A stretch of DNA of 64,000 bases from DATJMJ01 sp035503915 (lineage in GTDB: Bacteria > Actinomycetota > Acidimicrobiia > Acidimicrobiales > Palsa-688). This document shows positions 34,177-42,910 of the stretch, one piece after another (the first letter of the stretch is position 1; every line of letters starts with the position of its first letter). Position numbers and translations under genes: made by a program. The notes below the pieces were generated by a model, which did no database searches, was not told the DNA's origin, and was given only the letters and a program-made list of their open reading frames with translations. Location: positions 1 to 64,000 of the forward strand of contig DATJSU010000037.1 in assembly GCA_035503915.1 (NCBI GenBank). Reading direction: 5' to 3'.

Positions 34177-35370
34177 TCAGCCCCGCGGCGCAGCAGCCCC
34201 CGTCGCCTCGAGGGCACCGAGGGCTTCGAGCATGCGCGCAGAGCAGCTCGACATCTGAAGAGGAGGGCAGCGCCGTACGACTTCATCGACGAGGCGGGCG
34301 AACGCCTTGCCCGCTTCTGAGGCCTGGTCGAGCACCACTGGTTCGCCACGGTCGGCCCCAGCCGAGACGGAAGGCTCGATGGGGATGCTTGCGAGGAGCG
34401 GTGCCCCGATCTCCTCAGCGAGGCGCTCGCCGCCGCCGCTACCGAACAGCGGGTAATGCTCGCCGTGAGCGCAGGTGAACGAAGTCATGTTCTCGACGAC
34501 CCCGACGGTACGGAGGTAGCTCTTGCGCGCCATTGCTGCCGCCCGGGCGGCCACCTTTTGGGCCGCTCGAGCCGGCGTCGTCACTACCAGGACCTCGGCG
34601 CTCGGGAGCATGCGGGCGAGGCCCATTTGTATGTCACCTGTGCCCGGTGGCATGTCGACGACAAGGTAGTCAAGGTCACCCCAGGCGACTTCCTCGAGGA
34701 AATGTTGTACCGCGCGGTTGAGCATCAAACCTCGCCACATGACGGGCTCGTCTTCGCCCGCCAGGAACCCCATGGACGCGACGCGAAGCTCGCCTTGGCC
34801 GAGCGGGCGGACAAGAGGCCGGATGACTTTTTTGCTCGGCTCGTCAGCGTCCCAAGCCCCTTCCAGCTGGCCGCTCAGGCCGAGCAGCCTCGGGACCGAG
34901 AACCCCGCGATATCGGCGTCGAGGACCCCGACGACGTACCCGCGCACGGCGAGCCCAGCGGCTAGGTTGACCGCGACCGAGGACTTGCCCACTCCTCCCT
35001 TGCCCGAAGAAACGGCGAGTACCCGCGCCCGCGGGGGCACGGCAGTTTTGGGGGGGTTTTGGCGGGCCTTCCATCGCGCGCGTGCCATCAGCGCCGCCTT
35101 TTGTTCACGGCCCATCTCCGAGGTCTCGACGGTGACCTCGGCGACCCCCGTGAGCGCGCCAACTCGGCCCGTCACCTCGGCTTTGATCTGGCCGCGGAGG
35201 GGGCAGGAGAGGGTCGTGAGCGCGAGACGGACGAGCACCTCGCCCGCAGGCCGCACCTCGACTGCGTCGACCATCCCGAGGTCGACAATGTTGTCGCCGA
35301 GCTCGGGGTCGACGACGGCGCGGAGCGCCTCCCTTACGGACGAAGGCGCCAACTGCCAGTCGCTGCTCAC
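34177..35370 (-). CDS. mrp: Mrp/NBP35-family iron-sulfur carrier ATPase
   Basis: About 397 residues from GTG 35370; the frame opens earlier but that part is not Mrp-like. An N-terminal MIP18/DUF59 domain (VREALRAVVDPELGDNIVDL) is joined to a deviant-Walker P-loop ATPase: SSGKGGVGKSSVAVNLA (about 121), the DADIAGFSVPRLLG switch, LVVDMPPGTGD (Walker B region) and a VVENMTSF segment. The C-terminal CxxC of bona fide scaffold Mrp is not obvious: a CPPLQMSSC pair near the end is a possible but unusual substitute. It presumably delivers Fe-S clusters. Divergent from an A-type carrier gene, which supports that role. Confidence 0.9.
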   Translation of the reverse strand: MSSDWQLAPSSVREALRAVVDPELGDNIVDLGMVDAVEVRPAGEVLVRLALTTLSCPLRGQIKAEVTGRVGALTGVAEVTVETSEMGREQKAALMARARWKARQNPPKTAVPPRARVLAVSSGKGGVGKSSVAVNLAAGLAVRGYVVGVLDADIAGFSVPRLLGLSGQLEGAWDADEPSKKVIRPLVRPLGQGELRVASMGFLAGEDEPVMWRGLMLNRAVQHFLEEVAWGDLDYLVVDMPPGTGDIQMGLARMLPSAEVLVVTTPARAAQKVAARAAAMARKSYLRTVGVVENMTSFTCAHGEHYPLFGSGGGERLAEEIGAPLLASIPIEPSVSAGADRGEPVVLDQASEAGKAFARLVDEVVRRCPPLQMSSCSARMLEALGALEATGAAAPRG

Positions 35371-35458
35371 CTTGACATCGTACGGTCCTTTGAGGTGAGG
35401 GCTACCGCTGCCGCAATGTGCGGCCACCCTAGGAGCGCGCTGGAGCACCGGGAGAACT

Positions 35459-35487
35459 TCATCATCGGACAGCCTGTACGATGATGA
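35459..35487. promoter_or_regulatory. Perfect inverted repeat between mrp and the A-type carrier gene
   Basis: TCATCATCG (35459-35467) and CGATGATGA (35479-35487) are perfect 9-base inverted repeats separated by 11 bases in the 145-base divergent intergenic region. It ends 28 bases before the GTG of the carrier gene. A dimeric regulator binding over two helical turns would fit; an RNA hairpin is the alternative. Confidence 0.45.
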
Positions 35488-35515
35488 GCAAACGCAGTGG
35501 GCACCAGGAGGCGTC

Positions 35516-35869
35516 GTGAGCACCACTTCAGCAATGAGTTCGACCGAGATCCTGCTCCTCACCGAAGGGGCGACGGCGAAGGTTAGGCAACTGCTCGACG
35601 AAGAGGGCAACCCGGAGCTCTGTCTCCGTGTGGCTGTCCGGCCAGGTGGGTGCTCGGGTTACTCCTATGAGATGTTCTTCGACACAGAGATCATGGACGA
35701 CGACGTGCGATCAGGCGCGAGCGGCGTCAAGGTGGTGGTGGACCCAGCCAGCGCAGCACTGCTTATGGGCTCCACCTTGGATTACAAGGACGGGCTTCAG
35801 GGCGCCGGCTTTTCGATAAACAACCCCAACGCCACGCGCACCTGCGGGTGCGGCCAGTCCTTCAGTTAA
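35516..35869 (+). CDS. HesB/IscA/ErpA-type iron-sulfur carrier
   Basis: 117 residues from GTG 35516 (CAGGAGG upstream). The three conserved cluster ligands are present: Cys46 in RPGGCSGYSYEMFF and Cys110/Cys112 in TRTCGCGQSFS. The fold motif VVVDPASAALLMGSTLDYKDGL is also typical. It receives and passes on Fe-S clusters in the cytosol. The divergent mrp gene encodes a second carrier, so the pair probably works in cluster delivery to apoproteins. Confidence 0.92.
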   Translation: MSTTSAMSSTEILLLTEGATAKVRQLLDEEGNPELCLRVAVRPGGCSGYSYEMFFDTEIMDDDVRSGASGVKVVVDPASAALLMGSTLDYKDGLQGAGFSINNPNATRTCGCGQSFS

Positions 35870-35945
35870 GCGTCCGAGCACGTCTCTGTCCTGGCTCTCC
35901 GGCAGGCGTCCTATGTCGGCGCGGGCGCGCCTGGGCGCCTGAAGG

Positions 35946-36299
35946 GTGGCACGCCCAGCGGGGCCGTACACGCCCGTCGTACGTGCCGGCGACTGGCTCT
36001 TAGTGTCCGGCCAAGTCGGCAGCAAGGACGGGGCCCTGGTAGGAGGCGGCGTCGCGGCGCAGTTGCACCAGGCGGTCGCCAACCTCTGCCAGCTTCTTCA
36101 GCAGCACGGGGCAACACTGGCCGACGTCGTCAAAACGGGCGTCTTCATGGTCGACATCTCTCAGTTCGCGGCCATGAACGAGGCCTACGCCGAGGCCTTT
36201 GGCGAGCACCGACCAGCTCGCACAACGATTGGGGTCGCCGGGTTGCCGCTCGGTGCTGCTGTCGAGATCGACGCCTGGGCTTTCCGTCCAGTGCAGTAG
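35946..36299 (+). CDS. RidA family (reactive imine deaminase)
   Basis: 117 residues. The family core is clear: LLVSGQVGSKDGALVGG, QLHQAVANLCQLLQQHGA, the VKTGVFMVDISQFAAMNEAYAE segment, and PARTTIGVAGLPLGAAVEIDAWA with the conserved Arg and the substrate-binding Glu near the end. RidA trimers hydrolyse reactive enamine/imine products of PLP enzymes. GTG start at 35946, 76 bases after the Fe-S carrier gene. Confidence 0.9.
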   Translation: MARPAGPYTPVVRAGDWLLVSGQVGSKDGALVGGGVAAQLHQAVANLCQLLQQHGATLADVVKTGVFMVDISQFAAMNEAYAEAFGEHRPARTTIGVAGLPLGAAVEIDAWAFRPVQ

Positions 36300-36371
36300 G
36301 CCGGTAGTGATGCTGAGTGCGCTAGCTCCAGGCACGGCGCCGCCCTGCGTGCGAGCGTGGGGGCTCGTGGC

Positions 36372-37052
36372 CTACAGAGCCCAGCGGCTCTGGCCGAACC
36401 TGTAGCCGACTGAGCGCACTGTCGATATCAGGTTCGCCTGTTCTTCGCCGAGCTTGGCTCGAAGCCGCCGGATGTGGACGTCGACAGTCCGGGCGCCCCC
36501 GTAGTACTCGTACCCCCAAACACGCGACAGGAGGGTCTCGCGGGTAAATACCTTGCCTGGGTGGGTCGCCAGGAACTTGAGGAGCTCGTACTCCATGAAC
36601 GTGAGAGAAAGCGGGTGCCCGGCTACTGAAGCTTGGTAAGTCTCGAGGTTGAGGACGAGCGGGCCATACTCGACGAGCTCGGGGCGCAGGCCGCGCCCCG
36701 TGCGCCAAAACAGGTGCGCGAGCCGCGCTTCCAGCTCTCTTGAGCTCAACGGGGTGACACAGAAATCGTCAAAGAGATCTTCCCGGAGCTCCAGGGCACC
36801 TAGCTGCTGGGGCGAAAGCACCAATAGCAGTGGGGCAAAGGGGACGTCGCGCTTTCGGAGCGCCCGGCAAAGAGCAAAAGCTGCGTCCGGTTGCTCGTCC
36901 GCACACACAACACCGCCTGACCAACCGTCCTCAGGCTCGTACTGCTCTGCGTCGCCCGCCGAGCCGACAAACTTCCAGGCGTAGCTCGACATCGACAGCG
37001 TTTGAGAAACCGTTACAGGGGGCGGGTCTGGGAAAACGAGGAGCGGTTCCAA
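36372..37052 (-). CDS. glnR: GlnR-like OmpR-family response regulator
   Basis: 226 residues from TTG 37052, with GGAGG six bases upstream. The receiver-like N-terminus (about 1-115) is degenerate: no clear phosphorylatable Asp on the expected strand, no kinase gene nearby. The C-terminal winged helix is canonical (LTFMEYELLKFLATHPGKVF, SRVWGYEYYGGARTVDVHIR, LISTVRSVGYRF). This resembles actinobacterial GlnR, the global nitrogen regulator that works without phosphorylation. Its gene lies directly downstream of one glutamine synthetase gene and close to the other, which strengthens the call. Confidence 0.8.
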   Translation of the reverse strand: MEPLLVFPDPPPVTVSQTLSMSSYAWKFVGSAGDAEQYEPEDGWSGGVVCADEQPDAAFALCRALRKRDVPFAPLLLVLSPQQLGALELREDLFDDFCVTPLSSRELEARLAHLFWRTGRGLRPELVEYGPLVLNLETYQASVAGHPLSLTFMEYELLKFLATHPGKVFTRETLLSRVWGYEYYGGARTVDVHIRRLRAKLGEEQANLISTVRSVGYRFGQSRWAL

Positions 37053-37074
37053 AGGTTCCTCCGGTCCGCCGCTC

Positions 37075-38430
37075 TTAGAGCGCTTCCAGGTAGCGACGGA
37101 CCTCGAAGGGGGTCACCTCGGCCTTGTAGGCGGCCCATTCGGCTCGCTTGTTGCGGAGGAACCACTCGAAGACGTGCTCACCGAGTGCTTCGGCGACAAG
37201 CTCCGAGCCCTCCATCGCGTCCAAGGCCTCCGCGAGCGAAGCCGGCAACGACTTGATCCCCTCGGCGAGGCGCTCTTGCGGCGACATCTGGTAGATGTTC
37301 GCGCCAGCTTCTCTGGGCAGTTCGTAGCGGCCTTTTACCCCGGCGAGGCCCGCTGCGAGGACAACTGCCCACGCGAGATAGGGGTTGGCGCCTGGGTCTG
37401 GGGACCGGTACTCGATGCGTGTCGAATCGCGCTTGCCCTTTTTTGTGGGCGGCACGCGCACGAGGGCGGAGCGGTTGTTTTGCGCCCACGAAATATAGAC
37501 CGGCGCTTCGATGAGCGGCTGGTCCTCCTGCGAGATGATCAGGCGCTTGTACGAGTTAACCCATTGGTTCGTTATCGCCGTTATCTCCCGCGCGTGGTGG
37601 AGCACACCGGCTATGAAGTGCCTCGCGACCTCCGATAGGTGGTACTCGTCCGAGTCGTCATAAAAAGCATTTGTGTCGCCGTCAAAAAGTGACAGGTGCG
37701 TGTGCATGCCAGACCCCTGGACACCACCGACCGGCTTGGGCATGAAGGTGGCCAATATCCCGTTTTTGGAGGCCATTTCCTTCACCACCACCCGCACGAG
37801 CATCACCGTGTCCGCCATGGTCATCGCGTCCGTGTAGCGAAGGTCGATCTCATGCTGGCTCGGCGCGTCTTCGTGCTGGCTGTACTCGACTGGGATGCCC
37901 ATCTCTTCGAGCATGAGGACCGTCTCGCGCCGCAACGCGGTGGCACGGTCATTGCCCATCAGCTCGAAATAAGAACCTTTGTCCAGGGGCTCTGGTGCTT
38001 GGCCGGGCCCAGCGGGGGGCTTGAAGTAGAAATACTCGAGCTCCGGGGCAATATAAAAGGAAAAGCCCTGGTCACGGGCTTGGTTGAGCACCCTGCGCAA
38101 GACGTGGCGAGGGTCTCCTTCGAACGGGGTCCCATCCAGGTTGATGATGTCGCATACCACCCGTGCCACCGGGGCCCCGCCCGAAAGGTAGGGCAGGAGC
38201 TGGAAAGTCTTCGGGTCCGGCACAGCGAGGACATCGCTCTCCTGGACCCGCGAAAAGCCGTCGATCGCCGACCCGTCGAAGGTCATCCCTTCGTCGAGGG
38301 CGTTTTCGAGCTCGGCGGGGGTGATGTTGAACGCCTTCGGGATCCCGAGCACGTCGGTGAACCACAGCTGGACGAAACGGATCCCACGCTCCTCCACGGT
38401 CCTGAGCACGTAGTCCTTCTGGGAGTCCAT
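37075..38430 (-). CDS. glnA: Glutamine synthetase type I-alpha (no adenylylation loop)
   Basis: 451 residues from ATG 38430 (GGAGGAG upstream); an in-frame extension to 38484 is disfavoured. Catalytic landmarks: FDGSAIDGFSRVQESD, PELEYFYFKPPAGPGQ, GGVQGSGMHTHLSLFDGDT, the RLIISQEDQPLIEAPVYISW region, and RIEYRSPDPGANPYLA. At the adenylylation position it has GANIYQMSPQERLAEG, the alpha-type sequence, not the adenylylated Tyr site. It makes glutamine from glutamate, ammonia and ATP, but is probably not controlled by GlnE. Cotranscription with glnR (22 bases downstream) is likely. Confidence 0.92.
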   Translation of the reverse strand: MDSQKDYVLRTVEERGIRFVQLWFTDVLGIPKAFNITPAELENALDEGMTFDGSAIDGFSRVQESDVLAVPDPKTFQLLPYLSGGAPVARVVCDIINLDGTPFEGDPRHVLRRVLNQARDQGFSFYIAPELEYFYFKPPAGPGQAPEPLDKGSYFELMGNDRATALRRETVLMLEEMGIPVEYSQHEDAPSQHEIDLRYTDAMTMADTVMLVRVVVKEMASKNGILATFMPKPVGGVQGSGMHTHLSLFDGDTNAFYDDSDEYHLSEVARHFIAGVLHHAREITAITNQWVNSYKRLIISQEDQPLIEAPVYISWAQNNRSALVRVPPTKKGKRDSTRIEYRSPDPGANPYLAWAVVLAAGLAGVKGRYELPREAGANIYQMSPQERLAEGIKSLPASLAEALDAMEGSELVAEALGEHVFEWFLRNKRAEWAAYKAEVTPFEVRRYLEAL

Positions 38431-38658
38431 CGTCTCTCCTCCGCCCGCGACACTGCCCGTGCGCCGGGCCCTTCGGCTATGCAACGATAGACCGCACGTG
38501 GGAAGTTTGCCGGCGTGGCCGGTGGGCGGCCTGCGCCGTTTACACAGAGTTCACAGAGGAGCAACATACTCGCCATACGGGAGTGCCACCGTGGGCTGCC
38601 GCAGTGGCGCGTCCCCCGGCGCCGCCACCTCTGAACAGATGAAGAAAGGGGTAGTACC

Positions 38659-40098
38659 TTGGCCCTCGAGAGGCGAACGCCCGAGGAGGTCCTTTCGCAG
38701 GTCAAACGGGACGGAGTCGAGATCGTCGACGTCCGTTTCTGCGACTTGCCCGGCCTGATGCAACACTTCTCAATCCCTGCTCATGAGCTGAGCGAGTCGG
38801 CATTCGAGGACGGCCTCGGTTTCGACGGCTCGTCCATCAGGGGGTTCCAGGAGATCCAGGAGTCGGACATGCTCCTGGTGCCGGACCCGGACACAGCGGT
38901 GCTGGACCCCTTCCGCCAGCACAAGACGCTCAACATCAACTGCTTTGTCCGTGACCCCGTGACCGGCGAGTCCTACACGAGGGACCCGCGATATGTCGCA
39001 AAGAAGGCCGAGGACTACCTGGTTTCTACAGGCGTCGCCGATACCGCGTACTTTGGGCCCGAAGCTGAGTTCTTTATTTTCAACGACATCCGCTTCGACC
39101 AGAACGCCCACGAGGGTTACTACTACATCGACTCGGTCGAGGGTATTTGGAACACCGGCAAGTTGGCCGCCGACGGGGCTCCCAACCTGGGCTTCAAGCC
39201 CCGCCACAAGGAGGGGTATTTCCCTGTCCCGCCGATGGACCATTTCCAGGACCTGCGTTCCGAGATGATCTTGATGATGGAAAAAATGGGGATCGAGATC
39301 GAAGTCCAGCACCACGAAGTTGGCACCGCGGGCCAGTCAGAGATCGACATGCGCTTCGACACTCTCCTTACGATGGCCGACAAGCTCATGCTCTACAAGT
39401 ACGTCGTCAAGAGCGTTGCCCGCGCGAACGGTTATACGGCCACCTTCATGCCCAAGCCCCTTTACGGTGACAACGGTTCGGGCATGCACGTCCACAGTTC
39501 GCTCTGGAGCGGCGGGGACCCCTTGTTCGCCTCGGAGCTCGGGTATGCGGGGCTATCGGACATGGGCCGCCACTACATCGGTGGCCTTCTCAAGCACGCT
39601 CCTGCGATCCTCGCCTTCGCGGCTCCTACGACCAACAGCTACAAGCGGCTCGTGCCCGGTTATGAAGCGCCCGTGAACCTTGTTTACTCGCAGCGCAACC
39701 GCTCCGCTGCTTGCCGTATCCCCCTCTACTCCAAGAGCCCCAAGGCCAAGAGGGTTGAGTTCCGCTGCCCCGACCCTTCCTGCAACCCGTACCTTGCGTT
39801 TTCAGCCATCCTTATGGCCGGCCTCGACGGCGTGCAGAACAAGATCGAACCGCCGGACCCCGTGGACAAGGATCTCTACGACCTCCCCCCCGAAGAGCTC
39901 GCGAAGGTCCCCCAGGTGCCCGGCTCCCTCGAGGAGTCCCTTGCGGCTCTCGAAGCAGACCATGAGTTCCTCCAGGCCGGAGGCGTCTTTACGGACGACC
40001 TCATCGAGACCTGGGCCGAGTACAAGCGAGCTCACGAGATCGACCCCGTGCGCCTACGGCCGCACCCGTGGGAGTTTTACCTCTACTACGACATCTAG
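38659..40098 (+). CDS. glnA: Glutamine synthetase type I-beta, adenylylatable
   Basis: 479 residues from TTG 38659 (GAAAGGGG upstream). Motifs: FDGSSIRGFQEIQESDM, FGPEAEFFIFNDIRF, MPKPLYGDNGSGMHVHSSL, the SQRNRSAACRIPLYSKSPKA loop, and VEFRCPDPSCNPYLAF. The adenylylation Tyr is Tyr407 in KDLYDLPPEEL, as in dodecameric GSI-beta of mycobacteria and enterobacteria. It is the main ammonia-assimilating enzyme. Divergent from the alpha-type gene over a 228-base gap, where GlnR would be expected to bind; GTTTACACAGAGTTCACAGAG-like repeats at 38538-38558 are a possible but poor match to GlnR boxes. Confidence 0.95.
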   Translation: MALERRTPEEVLSQVKRDGVEIVDVRFCDLPGLMQHFSIPAHELSESAFEDGLGFDGSSIRGFQEIQESDMLLVPDPDTAVLDPFRQHKTLNINCFVRDPVTGESYTRDPRYVAKKAEDYLVSTGVADTAYFGPEAEFFIFNDIRFDQNAHEGYYYIDSVEGIWNTGKLAADGAPNLGFKPRHKEGYFPVPPMDHFQDLRSEMILMMEKMGIEIEVQHHEVGTAGQSEIDMRFDTLLTMADKLMLYKYVVKSVARANGYTATFMPKPLYGDNGSGMHVHSSLWSGGDPLFASELGYAGLSDMGRHYIGGLLKHAPAILAFAAPTTNSYKRLVPGYEAPVNLVYSQRNRSAACRIPLYSKSPKAKRVEFRCPDPSCNPYLAFSAILMAGLDGVQNKIEPPDPVDKDLYDLPPEELAKVPQVPGSLEESLAALEADHEFLQAGGVFTDDLIETWAEYKRAHEIDPVRLRPHPWEFYLYYDI

Positions 40099-40204
40099 CC
40101 TCTGAGCTGCTAGGACGTCGTTCCGAAGTACGTCTGGTCTAGAAATGGTCTAGAACCCGGCACCAGGGCGTTTTCGGTCGGGCGAGCGCCATAACTGCGA
40201 GCAT

Positions 40205-40430
40205 CTAGCTCCTCGGTCGCCTCGGCGTGGAACGCGCTGGCTGCTCGCTGGCCAGTTCTGCCATGCCCCTCGGCACGCCGGCCAAGACACAAAGGAGCTT
40301 TGTTTGCACGGGCGTCAGGTCGTGGCGTTCGGAAATATGGCCGAAGTTGCCCTGCACCAGGCGCGAGAGCTGGATGAGCCCATCCGCAGCGCTGAGCTGT
40401 CCGTCCCCGCCGCCAAGGTGGCCCCCGCAG
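40205..40430 (-). pseudogene. Truncated MarR-family regulator
   Basis: The minus strand reads LIQLSRLVQGNFGHISERHD, then LTPVQTKLLCVLAGVPRGMA and ELASEQPARS before a stop at 40205. This is the first half of a MarR winged-helix regulator (helix 1, the LTPxQxxLLxxL segment, and PRGMAELAS before the recognition helix). The recognition helix and wing that should follow are missing, and no start codon fits in front. Both ends are broken. The DNA up to the 3' end of glnA (40099-40204) shows nothing recognisable. Confidence 0.5.
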
Positions 40431-40470
40431 TGGGATGGAGCGCCACGCCGACTATGGCGCGAGCCCGTTC

Positions 40471-41253
40471 CTAGGCGTCTCTTATGACGACCGTCCTGGC
40501 CACCTTGTCGTGCAGGCACTGTCGTTCCCCGTCCCAAAGGCACCAAAGATCGTCGATCAAACCGAGGAAGCTCACCAGGCTGAAGGCGAAATAGATCGCG
40601 GGCCGGCCCCAGCACACTTCCGGCGTCAAGGGTTCGAGACCGCTCTGGTCGAGCCTTACTCGCATCGGCCTTATATGGACGATGGCCTTCCCTGGCGTCC
40701 GTCCCCATCGGCGGTTGGCAAAGCCCTCCCACAGCACCTCGGCCGCGACCGCGAGCAGCGAGCATGCGAAAAAGATGCCGTCGGCACGGGCAACTTCTTG
40801 GGGTGGGAGGGTCGAGGTCCCATTGGTTGAGGAAGCAAGAGCATTGATGTGGTTGACGAGGTAGATGATCGCCGGGATCTCGCACAAGGCAATTACGGGC
40901 AGGAAAATGATGCCATCCAAGATCCGTGCTCCGAGCCTCGTCCACTGGCCTGCCAACGAGCTCGGGCCGCTGTCTGGCAAGTGGTAACGGGCCCCTTTGT
41001 AGTAGCTGGGGCCATGTCCCACCGAGGCCCCGGAGCCGGGGTAAGGGTAACCGGGGAGGCCTCCATGAGGCGCTCGGTAACCGCCGCCGTAGGGAGGAGC
41101 CGGCGGCGTGGCGTAGGGAGGAGCCGGCGGCGTGCCGTAGGGAGGGTGCGCTGGGGAGGGAGGCTCTTGCGGGGGGTGGACCGGCCAGACGGGGCCGGGA
41201 GATGAGCCCTGCTCCGCTGGGTTTGGCCAATCAGGCACACCAGCCTGGCTCAT
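40471..41253 (-). CDS. RDD-family membrane protein with Pro-rich N-terminus
   Basis: 260 residues. Residues 1-95 are Pro/Gly/Tyr-rich with repeated PPAPPYGTPPAP-type units. The RDD domain follows: LGARILDGIIFLPVIAL (helix 1 with the Arg-Asp pair), a second helix (IFFACSLLAVAAEVLW), WGRTPGKAIVHIRPMRV, and a last helix (IYFAFSLVSFLGLIDDLW) ending HDKVARTVVI. RDD proteins are of mostly unknown function; some affect ion exchange. Starts are 38 bases apart from the divergent AlkB-like gene. Confidence 0.85.
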   Translation of the reverse strand: MSQAGVPDWPNPAEQGSSPGPVWPVHPPQEPPSPAHPPYGTPPAPPYATPPAPPYGGGYRAPHGGLPGYPYPGSGASVGHGPSYYKGARYHLPDSGPSSLAGQWTRLGARILDGIIFLPVIALCEIPAIIYLVNHINALASSTNGTSTLPPQEVARADGIFFACSLLAVAAEVLWEGFANRRWGRTPGKAIVHIRPMRVRLDQSGLEPLTPEVCWGRPAIYFAFSLVSFLGLIDDLWCLWDGERQCLHDKVARTVVIRDA

Positions 41254-41291
41254 TGACAGGAAGCGTAGCCAAAGGGTCGTAGCATCAGGCT

Positions 41292-41918
41292 GTGGCAGCT
41301 GGCCCTAATTTGCTGCCCCGCGACGGCGAAGCGGTCCTCCACGAAACATGGGTGCCCCCAAGCGAAGCCGACGACCTGATGAAGGCCCTGATCGGGGCGG
41401 TGGACTGGCAACAAGAGCACGCTCGCTTCGGGGCCAAGACTGTCCCCTTGCCTCGGCTCACCGCATGGTACGGCGACGTTGGCTACCGCTACTCGGGCGT
41501 CGTCCATCCTCCCCGGCCGTGGCTTGACTTACTGGCGGACTTGCGTGGCCGTCTCCCGCCGCCTGGGGGCGTCAGCGCGAGCTCGCCTGGTTGGCGCCCC
41601 AATTCGGTGCTCGTAAATTTCTACAGGGACGGGCGCGACAGCATGGGGTGGCACAGCGACGACGAAGCCGTGCTCGGCTCTCTGCCAACGATCTGGTCGA
41701 TCAGCCTGGGCGCCACGAGGCTCTTCCTCTTCCGGCACCGCCAAACCGCTGAGCGCGTAGGTGTCGACCTCGGCCACGGGAGCTTGCTCGTGATGGCTGG
41801 CGACTGCCAGCGCTGCTGGCAGCACGCTTTGCCCAAGACGTCCCAACCAGTTGGCCCTCGATTGAACCTGACGTTCCGCCTCACCGGCGCCGCGCGAGCG
41901 GACGCAGGGGTGAGATGA
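41292..41918 (+). CDS. AlkB-type 2-oxoglutarate/Fe(II) dioxygenase
   Basis: 208 residues from GTG 41292. The family core is intact: LTAWYGDVGYRYSGV, PNSVLVNFYRDGRDSMGWHS followed by DDE (His and Asp iron ligands), WSISLGATRLFLFR, the distal His in CWQHALPKT and the 2-oxoglutarate Arg pair in GPRLNLTFR. It probably repairs alkylated bases by oxidative demethylation. The stop overlaps the ATG of the next gene (ATGA). Confidence 0.9.
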   Translation: MAAGPNLLPRDGEAVLHETWVPPSEADDLMKALIGAVDWQQEHARFGAKTVPLPRLTAWYGDVGYRYSGVVHPPRPWLDLLADLRGRLPPPGGVSASSPGWRPNSVLVNFYRDGRDSMGWHSDDEAVLGSLPTIWSISLGATRLFLFRHRQTAERVGVDLGHGSLLVMAGDCQRCWQHALPKTSQPVGPRLNLTFRLTGAARADAGVR

Positions 41919-42844
41919 CACAAGGGGAACCAACAAGCGCTTCAGGGGGTTGCACTATCGTCGCAGCATTGGTTGTCAGGTCGTCGCGAGGCTTAGGGGG
42001 TGAGAGAGCCCTGAAGGGCGCTCGGCGCGCACTGGGAGGCGTCTTTTCGTTATTAGCACTGGCAGGACTTGTCGGCGCGTGCGGCGGTGGGGGGCACAAG
42101 TCAGCAACGACCACTTCCCGGTCGACGTCTACGTCACTTGCTACCACCACCACGAGGGCCATCCCCACCACGACCGGCTCGACAACGACCACCGTCGCCG
42201 TGGCGGTCGTCAATGGCGTCCTGACGGTGTTGTCGCCCATCGGGCTCAATGTCCGCGCTGGGCCGTCCAAAACGGCAACAATCATCGCGACAGCTGCTCA
42301 AGGCACCGTCCTCCAAGTGTTAGGCCGCACACCTGCCGACGGTGGCTGGTACAAAGTTCACGGCGCGACCGCCCTTGGTTGGATGACTGCCAACCCCGCA
42401 TATAGCGCTGCTGGGAGATTTGGGACCTATAGCTCGACGCCGTTCAAGGTGCTCTACCCAGCTGGCTGGGTAGTTTCAGGGGCGCCCGCACCGGGCGTGA
42501 CGTTCCGCAACCCCCGAGGATCTGAATCAGTCGTGATTGTGGCAGGCCCCAAGGTCTCCAAATTGCCAACCGTGGCACAGGGTGCGGGTATTTCCGAGCA
42601 CGGCCAGCAACAGGTCGTAGCATGCGGCATAACCGCACTGCTGCGTACGTACAACACCGCGAGCCCGGGCCGCTACCTCGCGGACGTTGCCTTTTCTATC
42701 AATGCCAAGCACGCCATGGCCCTCAAGGCGACTTTGCCGTCCCTGGCTCGGCTCCGCACCGTCCTCGACTTTGTGAACTCGGTGTCGTTCCCGTTCCCCG
42801 TGTGCGTGGGGCGGCCACCGGCGCCGACCTCTACCACTCAATAA
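41915..42844 (+). CDS. Lipoprotein with bacterial SH3 (SH3b) domain
   Basis: 309 residues. The N-terminus is long before the signal (about 40 residues), then LFSLLALAGLVGAC gives a lipobox with Cys near residue 56, followed by Gly and a Thr/Ser-rich spacer (TTSRSTSTSLATTTTRAIPT). An SH3_3-type domain spans roughly 100-155 (GLNVRAGPSKTATIIATAAQ, GWYKVHGATALGWM). The C-terminal 145 residues hold an unassigned domain with two Cys. Because the upstream part is not signal-like, a later start such as GTG at 41973 is possible. SH3b domains usually bind peptidoglycan or wall peptides. Confidence 0.75.
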   Translation: MTQGEPTSASGGCTIVAALVVRSSRGLGGERALKGARRALGGVFSLLALAGLVGACGGGGHKSATTTSRSTSTSLATTTTRAIPTTTGSTTTTVAVAVVNGVLTVLSPIGLNVRAGPSKTATIIATAAQGTVLQVLGRTPADGGWYKVHGATALGWMTANPAYSAAGRFGTYSSTPFKVLYPAGWVVSGAPAPGVTFRNPRGSESVVIVAGPKVSKLPTVAQGAGISEHGQQQVVACGITALLRTYNTASPGRYLADVAFSINAKHAMALKATLPSLARLRTVLDFVNSVSFPFPVCVGRPPAPTSTTQ

Positions 42845-42910
42845 CCGAGGGCGGCGAAGAACACTAGCGCGGCACAAGGGCTCGAGGCGCCACCGTTGGG
42901 TGGCCCTACC

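Noticed and set aside
34149..34478. Forward ORFs across the 3' half of mrp
   Set aside because: Arg/Pro-rich translation opposite a well-conserved P-loop ATPase.
38538..38558. GlnR box before the beta-type glnA
   Set aside because: The TTTAC/TTCAC repeats match the GTnAC-n6-GnAAC consensus poorly; mentioned in the glnA entry only.
41070..41160. Short repeats GTAGGGAGGAGCCGGCGGCG
   Set aside because: They encode the Pro-rich N-terminal tail of the RDD protein; not an independent element.
40471..41230. Long minus-strand frame across the RDD gene that leads into the MarR fragment
   Set aside because: The part over the RDD gene is a shadow frame (Arg/Pro/His-rich); only the end below 40430 shows MarR similarity.
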